Source of the DNA: CAZTAK01 sp964611585
GTDB taxonomy: Bacteria > Pseudomonadota > Alphaproteobacteria > SHVP01
Direction of reading: 5' to 3'
Assembly (NCBI GenBank): GCA_964611585.1
Contig: CAZTAK010000110.1
Location: 1 to 5,875 of the forward strand
Length of the DNA: 5,875 nt
Shown here: positions 1-5,738 of the stretch, in pieces
Position numbering within the stretch: the stretch's first letter is position 1
Layout: each line of letters starts with the position of its first letter
Program-made: the position numbers and the translations under genes
The notes under the pieces: generated by a model
Seen by the model: the letters and a program-made list of their open reading frames with translations, nothing else
Told to the model about the DNA's origin: nothing
The model's database searches: none

Positions 1-20
1 GGCGCACTGGAACTGGTCGG

Positions 21-83
21 CTAGAGCAATATCCGCAGGGATTGAACCGGCGCGGGTCAATCCGCCGGAAAAAATTGCTCTAG
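21..83. repeat. Nested palindromic hairpin (REP-like element)
   Basis: The outer arms CTAGAGCAAT (21-30) and ATTGCTCTAG (74-83) are perfect 10-base inverted repeats. Inside them, CCG (33-35) can pair with CGG (66-68), and GGATTGA (39-45) pairs with TCAATCC (57-63). That inner stem extends through CCG/CGG (47-49 with 53-55) around a three-base loop. The whole 63-base element therefore folds as one long interrupted stem. It is followed on the plus strand by TTTT (84-87), so it could also act as a terminator for a gene entering from the left. The right end GCTCTAG resembles the GCTTTAG end of the repeat at 121-157, which suggests one family of alphaproteobacterial extragenic palindromes. The folding is seen in the sequence. 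The family assignment and the terminator role are inferred. Confidence 0.6.
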
Positions 84-120
84 TTTTCAAGAAATTGGAG
101 CAGCTCTATCCGCTCAGTGA

Positions 121-157
121 TCGCCGAAAGCGATTCCACCTGAACGGATGCTGCTTT
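121..157. repeat. REP-like palindromic repeat, copy 1
   Basis: Positions 128-151 match 231-254 with one mismatch in 24 bases; the core TTCCACCTGAACGGATGC (134-151) is identical in both. In this copy AAAGC (127-131) pairs with GCTTT (153-157) and TCC (135-137) pairs with GGA (146-148), around the loop ACCTGAAC. The result is an imperfect hairpin typical of short extragenic palindromes. It lies downstream of the purN stop codon, outside any gene I believe. Confidence 0.6.
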
Positions 158-220
158 AGCGTCCGCACCTGCCTGTCACGCAAGGCATTGAAAACAAATA
201 ATTATTCGAAACGGTGTGGG

Positions 221-254
221 TCGCCGCCGCAAGCGGTTCCACCTGAACGGATGC
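221..254. repeat. REP-like palindromic repeat, copy 2
   Basis: This is the second copy of the element at 121-157, starting with the same TCGCCG and carrying a 3-base insertion before the shared core (237-254). The right arm that closes the hairpin in copy 1 has diverged here (GACTCTTGG in place of TGCTTTAG). A small CCGC/GCGG stem (227-236) is present instead. The copy ends 24 bases from the purN stop codon, so it would lie in the 3' untranslated region of a purM-purN transcript. Confidence 0.55.
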
Positions 255-278
255 GACTCTTGGGGCCGGTCCGGACGA

Positions 279-929
279 TTACGGCTTCGGGTTGACCATC
301 GCCTCGGCGGGCGCCGCCGCACCGTCGATCTCAACTGCTTCTTCGCGAACCTGCACCCGGCCCTCGGCGATCAGCCGCAAGGCAAGGGGGTAGATGATGT
401 GCTCCTCGATGAGAACCCGCGCAGCCAGGGTCTCCGGCGTATCGTCGGCCCGCACCGGCACCGCTGCCTGAACGATAATCGGCCCCGCGTCGAGGTCGGC
501 GCGAACGAAATGAACGGTGCAGCCGGCAAACCGCACCCCGGCCGCCAGCGCGCGGGCATGGGTATCCAGCCCGGGAAAAGAAGGCAGCAGCGAGGGGTGG
601 ATGTTCAGCAGCCGGTCGCGCCAGGGATCGACGAACCCGGCGGTCAGAATGCGCATGAAACCCGCCAGAAGCACGATCTCGGCCCCGGCCGCACGCAGCG
701 CCCCATCGAGCGCGCTCTCGAACGGCGCGCGGCCCTCATAGGCGCGGTGGTCTATGGTTTGCGTCGGAATTCCGGCCCCCTCGGCGCGGGCGAGTCCAGC
801 GGCACCGGGCCGGTTGGCGATCACGAGGCCGATTTCGGCCGGAAACGCCGGATCGATGCAGGCCGTGATCAGGGCCTCGAGGTTCGATCCCCGGCCCGAG
901 ATCAGGACCGCCGCCTTTAGCCGCGCCAT
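279..929 (-). CDS. purN: Phosphoribosylglycinamide formyltransferase (GART, folate-dependent)
   Basis: This cytosolic enzyme transfers a formyl group from 10-formyltetrahydrofolate to GAR, giving FGAR in step 3 of de novo purine synthesis. The 216-residue product has the usual length of the family. SGRGSN (residues 11-16) is the phosphate-binding loop. NIHPSLLPSFPG (109-120) supplies the catalytic Asn109 and His111. His140 and Asp147 in VHF...DLDAGP correspond to E. coli His137 and Asp144, so the catalytic set is complete. I chose the ATG at 929 because the family start MxxLKxAVLISGRGSN follows directly and GGAG lies 5 bases upstream. The longer open frame back to 1136 lies inside purM and is a shadow. 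The start overlaps the 3' end of purM by 13 bases, so the two are probably cotranscribed and translationally coupled. The last 15 or so residues are Ala/Pro-rich and not conserved in the family. Confidence 0.97.
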   Translation of the reverse strand: MARLKAAVLISGRGSNLEALITACIDPAFPAEIGLVIANRPGAAGLARAEGAGIPTQTIDHRAYEGRAPFESALDGALRAAGAEIVLLAGFMRILTAGFVDPWRDRLLNIHPSLLPSFPGLDTHARALAAGVRFAGCTVHFVRADLDAGPIIVQAAVPVRADDTPETLAARVLIEEHIIYPLALRLIAEGRVQVREEAVEIDGAAAPAEAMVNPKP

Positions 930-1972
930 GCGCGCTCCAAGGCCTCTATTTCCAAGCGCGCGGACCCGCCCGCCGCAACAACGGTGCCGATGCGGTAGAC
1001 CGTTTCGCCCTCGCTCTCGAGCAGATGGATGGCCTCGGCGGCCCGGTCGGAGGCGACGATCGCCGCCATGCCGATACCGCAGTTGAAGGTTCGGGCCAGT
1101 TCCGCCAGTTCGACGGGGCCCGTCGCGGCGAGCCACCGGAAAACCGGCGGCAGCACCCAGGCAGCGGCGTCGAGCCTGGCCCCGAGCCCGTCCGGCAGGG
1201 CACGCGGGATGTTTTCGATCAACCCGCCGCCGGTGATGTGTGCCAGCGATTTGACAAGCCCCGCGCGGATCAGCCCGAGGCAGCTCTTGACATAGATGCG
1301 GGTCGGAATCAGCAACGCGTCACGCAGCGTGATTCCGTCCGCAAACGGTGCCGGGTCGCCGTAGTCCAGACCCGCGTCGCCGACGATCTTGCGCACCAGG
1401 GAATAGCCGTTGGCATGAAGCCCGGCGGCGGCAATGCCAATGATTTCGTCGCCCTCGGCAACGCTGGAGGTGTCAAGAAGCCGCGCTCGCTCGGCGGCGC
1501 CGACCGCGAAGCCCGCGAGGTCGAATTCGCCGGGCCGATAAAGTCCCGGCATTTCCGCGGTTTCGCCGCCAATCAGGGCACAGCCCGCCTCACGGCAGCC
1601 GGCCGCGATGCCGCTCACCACCGCCGCCGCGGCTTCGGCATCGAGCGCGCCGGTGGCGTAGTAATCGAGGAAGAACAGGGGCTCTGCCCCTTGCACGACA
1701 AGGTCGTTGACGCACATCGCGACCAGATCGATTCCGAGCGTACCGAACCGTCCGGCGGCCTGCGCCACCAACAACTTGGTGCCGACGCCATCGGTCGCCG
1801 CCACCAGCACCGGATCTTCGAATCCTGCTGCCTTGAGATCAAACAGGCCGCCAAAGCCGCCGAGCGACGCGTCCGCACCTGCTCGCCGGGTCGAAGCGGC
1901 CAAGGGCGCAATGCGCCGGACGAGGGCATCGCCGGCATCGATGTCGACACCGGCGGCTTTGTAGTCGGTCAT
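917..1972 (-). CDS. purM: Phosphoribosylformylglycinamidine cyclo-ligase (AIR synthetase)
   Basis: This cytosolic enzyme closes the imidazole ring, converting FGAM and ATP to AIR, in step 5 of purine synthesis. The 351-residue product is full length. GVDIDAGDALV (8-18) is the standard N-terminus. GGFGGLFDL (38-46), TDGVGTK (60-66), the metal/ATP segment around DLVAMCVNDL (82-91), GGETAEMPG (135-143), GLHANGYSLVRK (184-195), HITGGG (245-250) and FNCGIGM (296-302) follow in the expected order. No key motif is missing. The ATG at 1972 is the conventional start, but a strong GAGGAGG lies 18 bases upstream, which is too far for it. An in-frame TTG at 1981 sits 9 bases from that site and would add three residues (MAD). 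The gene precedes purN and is divergent from the DUF2066 operon. I found no convincing promoter of its own in the 149-base spacer. Confidence 0.97.
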   Translation of the reverse strand: MTDYKAAGVDIDAGDALVRRIAPLAASTRRAGADASLGGFGGLFDLKAAGFEDPVLVAATDGVGTKLLVAQAAGRFGTLGIDLVAMCVNDLVVQGAEPLFFLDYYATGALDAEAAAAVVSGIAAGCREAGCALIGGETAEMPGLYRPGEFDLAGFAVGAAERARLLDTSSVAEGDEIIGIAAAGLHANGYSLVRKIVGDAGLDYGDPAPFADGITLRDALLIPTRIYVKSCLGLIRAGLVKSLAHITGGGLIENIPRALPDGLGARLDAAAWVLPPVFRWLAATGPVELAELARTFNCGIGMAAIVASDRAAEAIHLLESEGETVYRIGTVVAAGGSARLEIEALERAWRG

Positions 1973-1986
1973 GTCCGCCAAGGGCA

Positions 1987-2005
1987 CGCGCCTCCTCGGG
2001 GCGCG
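1987..2005 (-). promoter_or_regulatory. purM leader hairpin holding the GAGGAGG ribosome binding site
   Basis: In the purM transcript, GAGGAGG (genomic 1997 to 1991) is a near-consensus Shine-Dalgarno sequence. It sits 9 bases before an in-frame TTG (1981) and 18 bases before the ATG (1972). The same bases fall in the loop and 3' arm of a 6-bp GC hairpin (CGCGCC 1987-1992 with GGCGCG 2000-2005). The sequence shows both the site and the stem. That the stem tunes purM translation is inferred. Confidence 0.4.
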
Positions 2006-2045
2006 AAGGCGGTGCACCGGCACTGGGAGCGGGTTGTCCGCGCTG

Positions 2046-2073
2046 TTGAAGGCGTCACGTCGGATACGATAGT
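2046..2073 (+). promoter_or_regulatory. Candidate sigma-70-type promoter for the DUF2066 operon
   Basis: TTGAAG (2046-2051) and GATAGT (2068-2073) are separated by 16 bases and each match the consensus at four of six positions. Initiation near 2080 would give a leader of about 40 bases to the ATG at 2122. It is the best rightward match in the divergent spacer, but it is weak. Confidence 0.3.
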
Positions 2074-2121
2074 CTCGGGCCAGATAGCGCTGAGACCTTA
2101 CTGAATAAGAGACGGTTTGCA

Positions 2122-3276
2122 ATGGCCCACGCTGGCGGCAAAACAGGCCCGCGCTCGACCGGGGCCTTGGGACTCGTGCTGTTGCTGGCGGCGATTTTCA
2201 TCGCTCCACGGCCTGCTACGACGGCCGAGGCAGAAGATTTGTTTACCGTGAGCGGGATCGCGGTCGATGCCACCGCGCGCTCGGCGGCGCTTGCCCGCGA
2301 TGTTGCGTTGGCCGAGGGGCAGCGGCGGGCCCTTGAACAGCTATGGCGGCGGTTGGTTTTGCGCACCGACCTAGAACGCGTTCCCGACCTCGAACCGGAC
2401 CTCATCCCGCCTTTGGTGGGATCAATATCGGTCGAAAAAGAACGAACATCTTCAGTACGTTATCTGGCAAAATTAACAGTTAACTTCAAGAAAGAGGCGA
2501 TTCGAAACCTGCTCGCCGACTACGGCATTTCCTATGCGGAAACCCGCAGCAAGGTGCGCCTTGTGATCCCGGTTTACGAGGCCGCGGGCGCGCTCCTGTT
2601 GTGGGACGATCCCAATCCCTGGCGCTCGGCGTGGGAGGCGCGTGGGGTCGATTCCGGCGGCCCGGTACCGCTGATGCTGCCGAACGCCGACCGCGCCGAC
2701 ATGGCCATTCTGTCCGCCCTTCACGCCGCCGAAGGCGACGAGCAGCGGTTGGTGGAGTTCGCGGCCCGGTACGAGATCAGCGATATACTGATTGCGATGG
2801 GCCGGCTCGAGTTCGATCTTGCCGCCAACCGGCCGCGCGTCCACGTGACGCTGCGCGAGATCGGACCGGCGGGGGAGGGAGTCATCCTCCAGAGCTTCGA
2901 CGGGATCGCCCGCGACCGGGTGCCCGAATTACTCGCCGAGGCGGTGGCGGAATCGGTGCAGCGCCTGGAGGATCGCTGGAAACGTGAGAATCTGCTGCGC
3001 TTCGACAATCCGGTTCGGCTCAGCGCCCGGGTGCCGATCTCAGGGCTGGAGGAATGGCTTGAGGTGCGCCAACGTCTTGCCGAGAGCGCGGTTGTGCGCG
3101 GGATCGAACTGGCGGCGTTGACGCGTTCGGACGCGCAGGTCTTGCTTCATTACCTCGGCGATCCGTCGCAACTGATCCTCGATCTTGCCCAACGCGATCT
3201 CGATCTTGTCGAAATCGACGGCTTCTGGACCCTGACACTGCGGCAGCCGGTGGCCGGCGGCGACGGGGATCGTTAA
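2122..3276 (+). CDS. Exported DUF2066 domain protein of unknown function
   Basis: The 384-residue product begins with a Sec signal peptide: basic residues K7 and R11, a hydrophobic core at about 14-28, and an AEA cleavage site at 35-37. The mature protein is therefore probably periplasmic. The rest matches my recollection of DUF2066: a basic helix RDVALAEGQRRALEQLWRRL (59-78), a beta-rich stretch ending in VRLVIPVYE (145-153), and the DPNPWRSAW signature (162-170). No catalytic motif is recognisable and the function of the family is not known. A weak AAGAGA site lies 9 bases before the ATG. The gene opens a four-gene operon and is followed after 5 bases by a phospholipid synthase, so an envelope role is plausible. 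A 90-base stretch coding for residues of about 100-129 is only 37% GC, unlike the rest of the gene. Confidence 0.88.
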   Translation: MAHAGGKTGPRSTGALGLVLLLAAIFIAPRPATTAEAEDLFTVSGIAVDATARSAALARDVALAEGQRRALEQLWRRLVLRTDLERVPDLEPDLIPPLVGSISVEKERTSSVRYLAKLTVNFKKEAIRNLLADYGISYAETRSKVRLVIPVYEAAGALLLWDDPNPWRSAWEARGVDSGGPVPLMLPNADRADMAILSALHAAEGDEQRLVEFAARYEISDILIAMGRLEFDLAANRPRVHVTLREIGPAGEGVILQSFDGIARDRVPELLAEAVAESVQRLEDRWKRENLLRFDNPVRLSARVPISGLEEWLEVRQRLAESAVVRGIELAALTRSDAQVLLHYLGDPSQLILDLAQRDLDLVEIDGFWTLTLRQPVAGGDGDR

Positions 3277-3281
3277 ACCGC

Positions 3282-3827
3282 GTGCGGCTTCCCAACATCA
3301 TTACTTTGGGCCGGTTGCTGTCGGTCCCCTTGACGATCTGGTTTATCCTCGACGGGCGCACCGATATCGCATTCTGGGTGTTCGCGGCGGCCGGAGCCTC
3401 GGACGCGATCGATGGCTTCATCGCCAAGCATTTTGACCAGGTATCGGAACTCGGACGCTTTCTCGATCCGATCGCCGACAAAGTGCTGCTGGTGAGTATC
3501 TTTTTGACCCTGGGCCAGCTCGGCTACCTGCCGCTGTGGCTGGTGATATTGGTCGTGTCCCGCGACGCCCTCATCGTCGGCGGCGCGGTCTTTTCGTTCG
3601 TCCTGAAACTACCGTTTGCCGGCTGGCCGATGATGATCAGCAAGGTCAATACCGCGGGCCAGATTGTCCTTGCCGGGGCGGTGCTCGCGACCGTTGGTCT
3701 GGGCGTTGATTTAGGCATGATTCCCGAACTGCTGCTTTACGCGGTTGCCGTCACCACGGTCGTTTCGGGCGGCTGGTACATTGTGCGCTGGGCCGGCACC
3801 GCATCGGGTTCTGGAGAAATCGGATGA
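3282..3827 (+). CDS. CDP-alcohol phosphatidyltransferase, cardiolipin-synthase-like
   Basis: This 181-residue integral membrane protein of the CDP-alcohol phosphatidyltransferase family should exchange the CMP of CDP-diacylglycerol for an alcohol. The signature is at 41-66: D41, D44, G45, A48, G58, D62 and D66, all correctly spaced, with Lys49 where the family normally has Arg. These aspartates bind the two metal ions. Hydrophobic segments lie at about 10-24, 29-40, 68-86, 88-108, 124-141 and 148-170. From memory, the segments VSRDALIVGG (92-101) and ISKVNTAGQIVLAGA (119-133) resemble mitochondrial cardiolipin synthase CRLS1 (ISRD..., ISKVNTA.QLIL) more than PgsA. I therefore favour a CMP-forming cardiolipin synthase (PG plus CDP-DAG to cardiolipin), with PgsA as the alternative. 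The GTG start gives the family N-terminus PNIITLGR; its ribosome site is weak (GGGGA, 12 bases away). The stop overlaps the next ATG. Confidence 0.9.
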   Translation: MRLPNIITLGRLLSVPLTIWFILDGRTDIAFWVFAAAGASDAIDGFIAKHFDQVSELGRFLDPIADKVLLVSIFLTLGQLGYLPLWLVILVVSRDALIVGGAVFSFVLKLPFAGWPMMISKVNTAGQIVLAGAVLATVGLGVDLGMIPELLLYAVAVTTVVSGGWYIVRWAGTASGSGEIG

Positions 3828-4924
3828 CGGCGCGGCGCCAGATGCTGTTCTGGGCGCTGGGTGCTGCGGTCGCGCTGGCATTGCTGGCGCTGCTGAAGGG
3901 AATATTGCTGCCCTTCGTGGCCGGGATGGCGCTCGCCTACTTCCTCGATCCGGCGGTCGACCGGGTCGAACGCCTCGGCTTGGTGCGCTGGCTGGCGACT
4001 TCGGTAATCACGCTCGGATTCTTCGTCGTTGGGGCGGCGATTGTGGTGCTTCTGTTTCCGCTGGTTCAGACCCAGGTCGCGCTGTTGATCGAAAACATGC
4101 CGGCGTACGTCGAAAAGGTGCAGGGCGTGATCCTGCCGGCGATCGAACGGGTCATGGCGGCGGTGTCGGCTGGCGGCGCCGATCGTCCGGCCGAGGCGGC
4201 CAAGTTGTTTACCGAGAACGCTGGCGAGATCCTGACCAACGTCGCGAGCCGGTTGGTGTCGAGCGGACTGGCGCTGTTCAACATGGTGTCGTTGATTTTC
4301 ATCACGCCGATCGTGACCTTCTATCTGCTGCGGGACTGGGACAAGATCGTCAAGAAGGTGGACAGCCTTCTGCCGCGCCGCCACATCAAAACGATTCACG
4401 AACAGATCGGGCTGATCGACGCTTCGCTGGCCGGGTTCCTGCGCGGGCAGGCACTGGTGTGTCTGGTTCTCGCGGTGCTGTATGGCATCGGCCTGTCGCT
4501 GGCGGGGCTTCAGTTTGGTCTCGTCATCGGTCTGTTTACCGGGTTCATCGCCTTCATACCCTACATTGGCTTTGCCGTCGGTCTTGCGATCGCCCTGATT
4601 TTTTCGGTGCTGCAGTTCGGCGGCGATTTCGTTTCGATCGGACTGGTGGTGTTGGTGTACGCGGTGCTGCAGGTGGTCGAAAGCATGGCTTTGACGCCGC
4701 GGTTGGTGGGCGAGCGCGTCGGATTGCATCCGGTCTGGGTGATCTTCTCCCTGCTGGCGGCGGGAATCCTGTTCGGTTTTGTGGGTATAGTGCTGGCAGT
4801 CCCGGCCGCTGCCGTTGCTGGCGTCCTGGTTCGGTTTGCTGCCGGACGCTACGTCGAAAGTGCGCTCTACCTCGGGCATCGAACCTCCGGCAGCGAAACC
4901 CCGCCCGAGGACCGCGAACGGTGA
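3824..4924 (+). CDS. AI-2E family (PerM/TqsA-like) membrane protein
   Basis: This 366-residue polytopic inner-membrane protein has the topology of the AI-2E/PerM family. Two N-terminal helices (about 8-24 and 27-40) and a long helix (57-80) are followed by an amphipathic loop to about 145. Further membrane segments lie at 147-168, 208-228, 232-262, 268-286 and 304-336. Family landmarks are ITPIVTFYLLRDWDK (160-174), GLFTGFIAFIPYIG (236-249) and TPRLVGERVGLHPVW (291-305). Members include the E. coli AI-2 exporter TqsA and permeases or antiporters with other or unknown substrates, so the substrate here cannot be assigned. The start is well supported: ATG overlaps the previous stop as ATGA and GGAG (3813-3816) lies 7 bases upstream. 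The stop overlaps the hdaA GTG as GTGA. The hydrophilic tail from 350 is charged and variable. Confidence 0.93.
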   Translation: MTARRQMLFWALGAAVALALLALLKGILLPFVAGMALAYFLDPAVDRVERLGLVRWLATSVITLGFFVVGAAIVVLLFPLVQTQVALLIENMPAYVEKVQGVILPAIERVMAAVSAGGADRPAEAAKLFTENAGEILTNVASRLVSSGLALFNMVSLIFITPIVTFYLLRDWDKIVKKVDSLLPRRHIKTIHEQIGLIDASLAGFLRGQALVCLVLAVLYGIGLSLAGLQFGLVIGLFTGFIAFIPYIGFAVGLAIALIFSVLQFGGDFVSIGLVVLVYAVLQVVESMALTPRLVGERVGLHPVWVIFSLLAAGILFGFVGIVLAVPAAAVAGVLVRFAAGRYVESALYLGHRTSGSETPPEDRER

Positions 4925-5634
4925 CCGGGCCCCGGCAGTTCCCGCTCGATCTCGGCCACCGCGAGGCCCGGGGGCGGGAGGATTTTCTGGTGGCGCCGTG
5001 CAACGAAGACGCGGTCGCCTGGATTGACCGTTGGCCCGATTGGCCCGGGCGGATTCTGGCGCTGCACGGGCCGCGCGCGTGCGGCAAATCGCATCTTGCC
5101 GAAGTGTGGCGGGCCACGAGCGGGGCAACGGTCGTCGCCGCGGATACCTTGACGGCGGGGTCGGTGCCGCCCGCCGCGGGCTCGCTTGCGATTGAAGACG
5201 CGGACACAACGGTCGATGAACGCGCTCTGCTGCACACTTTGAACGCGGTGCGCGAGGCTGGCGGATCGATCCTTCTGACCGGCAAGACGCCGCCCGCCCA
5301 GTGGCGCGTCGGCCTGCCCGATCTCGATTCGCGACTGCGCGCCGCTAATACCTGCGGCATCGGCGCACCCGACGACGCGCTGTTGGCGGCGGTGCTGGTG
5401 AAACTGTTTGCCGAGCGTCAGATTACGGTTGCCGAGGCGGTAATCCTCTATTTATTGCCACGGATCGAGCGCTCGTTCGATGCCGCCCGTGCCTGTGTTG
5501 CGGCGCTTGACCGTCACGCCCTTCAGGCCGGTCGCGCGGTAACCGTGCCTCTGGTGCGCGACGTTCTCGGGCCGGACATGCGCCCCGCCACGCCTCCGGG
5601 CGCGGGGCGCGGTGCGGTTGCGCCGTCGGGGTAG
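4921..5634 (+). CDS. hdaA: HdaA, DnaA-related regulator of replication initiation
   Basis: HdaA binds the DNA-loaded beta clamp and stimulates ATP hydrolysis by DnaA, which limits initiation to once per cycle. The 237-residue product begins with QFPLDL (6-11), the expected clamp-binding peptide. This is followed by GREDFLVAPCNEDAVAWI (18-35), Walker A GPRACGKS (50-57), Walker B AIEDAD (90-95), the sensor-1 region ILLTGKTPP (117-125) and an SRLRA arginine-finger box (137-141). A C-terminal AAA+ lid ends in LDRHALQAGRAVTVPLVRDVL (196-216). It lacks the DNA-binding domain IV of DnaA, as Hda proteins do. The GTG start overlaps the preceding stop as GTGA and has GAGGA (4907-4911) 9 bases upstream, so translation is probably coupled. 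The open frame extending left to 3745 is a shadow of the membrane-protein gene. The last 20 residues are a Pro/Gly/Arg-rich tail that seems lineage-specific. Confidence 0.93.
   Translation: MTGPRQFPLDLGHREARGREDFLVAPCNEDAVAWIDRWPDWPGRILALHGPRACGKSHLAEVWRATSGATVVAADTLTAGSVPPAAGSLAIEDADTTVDERALLHTLNAVREAGGSILLTGKTPPAQWRVGLPDLDSRLRAANTCGIGAPDDALLAAVLVKLFAERQITVAEAVILYLLPRIERSFDAARACVAALDRHALQAGRAVTVPLVRDVLGPDMRPATPPGAGRGAVAPSG
5580..5610. other. Strong GC hairpin in the 3' end of hdaA
   Basis: GCGCCCCGC (5580-5588) and GCGGGGCGC (5602-5610) form a perfect 9-bp stem with a 13-base loop, ending 24 bases before the hdaA stop codon triplet is complete. No U-tract follows, so it is not a standard intrinsic terminator. 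It may stabilise the 3' end of the operon mRNA, or may simply reflect the GC-rich tail codons. Confidence 0.4.
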
Positions 5635-5647
5635 GCGAGGGGACCCC

Positions 5648-5677
5648 TTCCGCGCTACCGCCGGAGCGCGTTATAGT
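5648..5677 (+). promoter_or_regulatory. Weak promoter-like sequence before the last gene
   Basis: TTATAG/TATAGT (5671-5677) resembles a -10 element. TTCCGC (5648-5653), 17 bases before TTATAG, is a poor -35 match. Initiation near 5684 would give a leader of about 55 bases to the putative start at 5739. The last gene could equally be read through from hdaA. Confidence 0.22.
5651..5670 (+). terminator. Possible weak terminator hairpin after hdaA
   Basis: CGCGCT (5651-5656) pairs with AGCGCG (5665-5670) around an 8-base loop, starting 17 bases after the hdaA stop. It is followed by TTATAGT, not a run of U, so termination here is uncertain. The stem also lies in the spacer of a promoter-like sequence. 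Confidence 0.25.
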
Positions 5678-5738
5678 CAGGGCGGAACATCGGCGTCGCC
5701 GGAGTCCCGCCGGCGGCCGGAGCAGAAGGAAATCAGGC

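Noticed and set aside
188..212. An AT-rich stretch between the two repeats, considered as a promoter or a minus-strand U-tract terminator for purN
   Set aside because: No -35/-10 pair of acceptable spacing is present. On the minus strand the T-rich run is too far from, and interrupted after, the nearest stem to call an intrinsic terminator.
2..295. A frame open from the left edge through 295, including a 66-residue ATG-started piece from 95
   Set aside because: It runs straight through the palindromic repeats and overlaps the end of purN, uses codons atypical for the window (AGA, ATA, CTA), and encodes a low-complexity basic product with no family resemblance. The same repeat gives RKRFHLNGC again in another frame.
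1025..2104. A 359-codon plus-strand frame opposite purM
   Set aside because: It is the antisense shadow of purM, which carries all the expected AIR synthetase motifs.
1973..2122. A 50-residue N-terminal extension of PurM from a TTG at 2122
   Set aside because: The family starts near MTDYKAAGVDIDAG. The extension would fill the divergent spacer and overlap the first base of the DUF2066 start codon, and it has no good ribosome site.
3745..4920. The 392 codons upstream of hdaA in the same frame
   Set aside because: This is out of frame with the real membrane-protein gene and gives Arg/Gly-rich sequence with no motif. The hdaA product begins at the GTG at 4921, where the clamp-binding peptide and a ribosome site appear.
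3737..5209. A 490-codon open frame on the minus strand
   Set aside because: It lies antisense to the AI-2E membrane protein and hdaA, both of which have clear family motifs. Its product is a Gln/Arg/His/Asp-rich composition typical of the complement of GC-rich membrane-protein codons.
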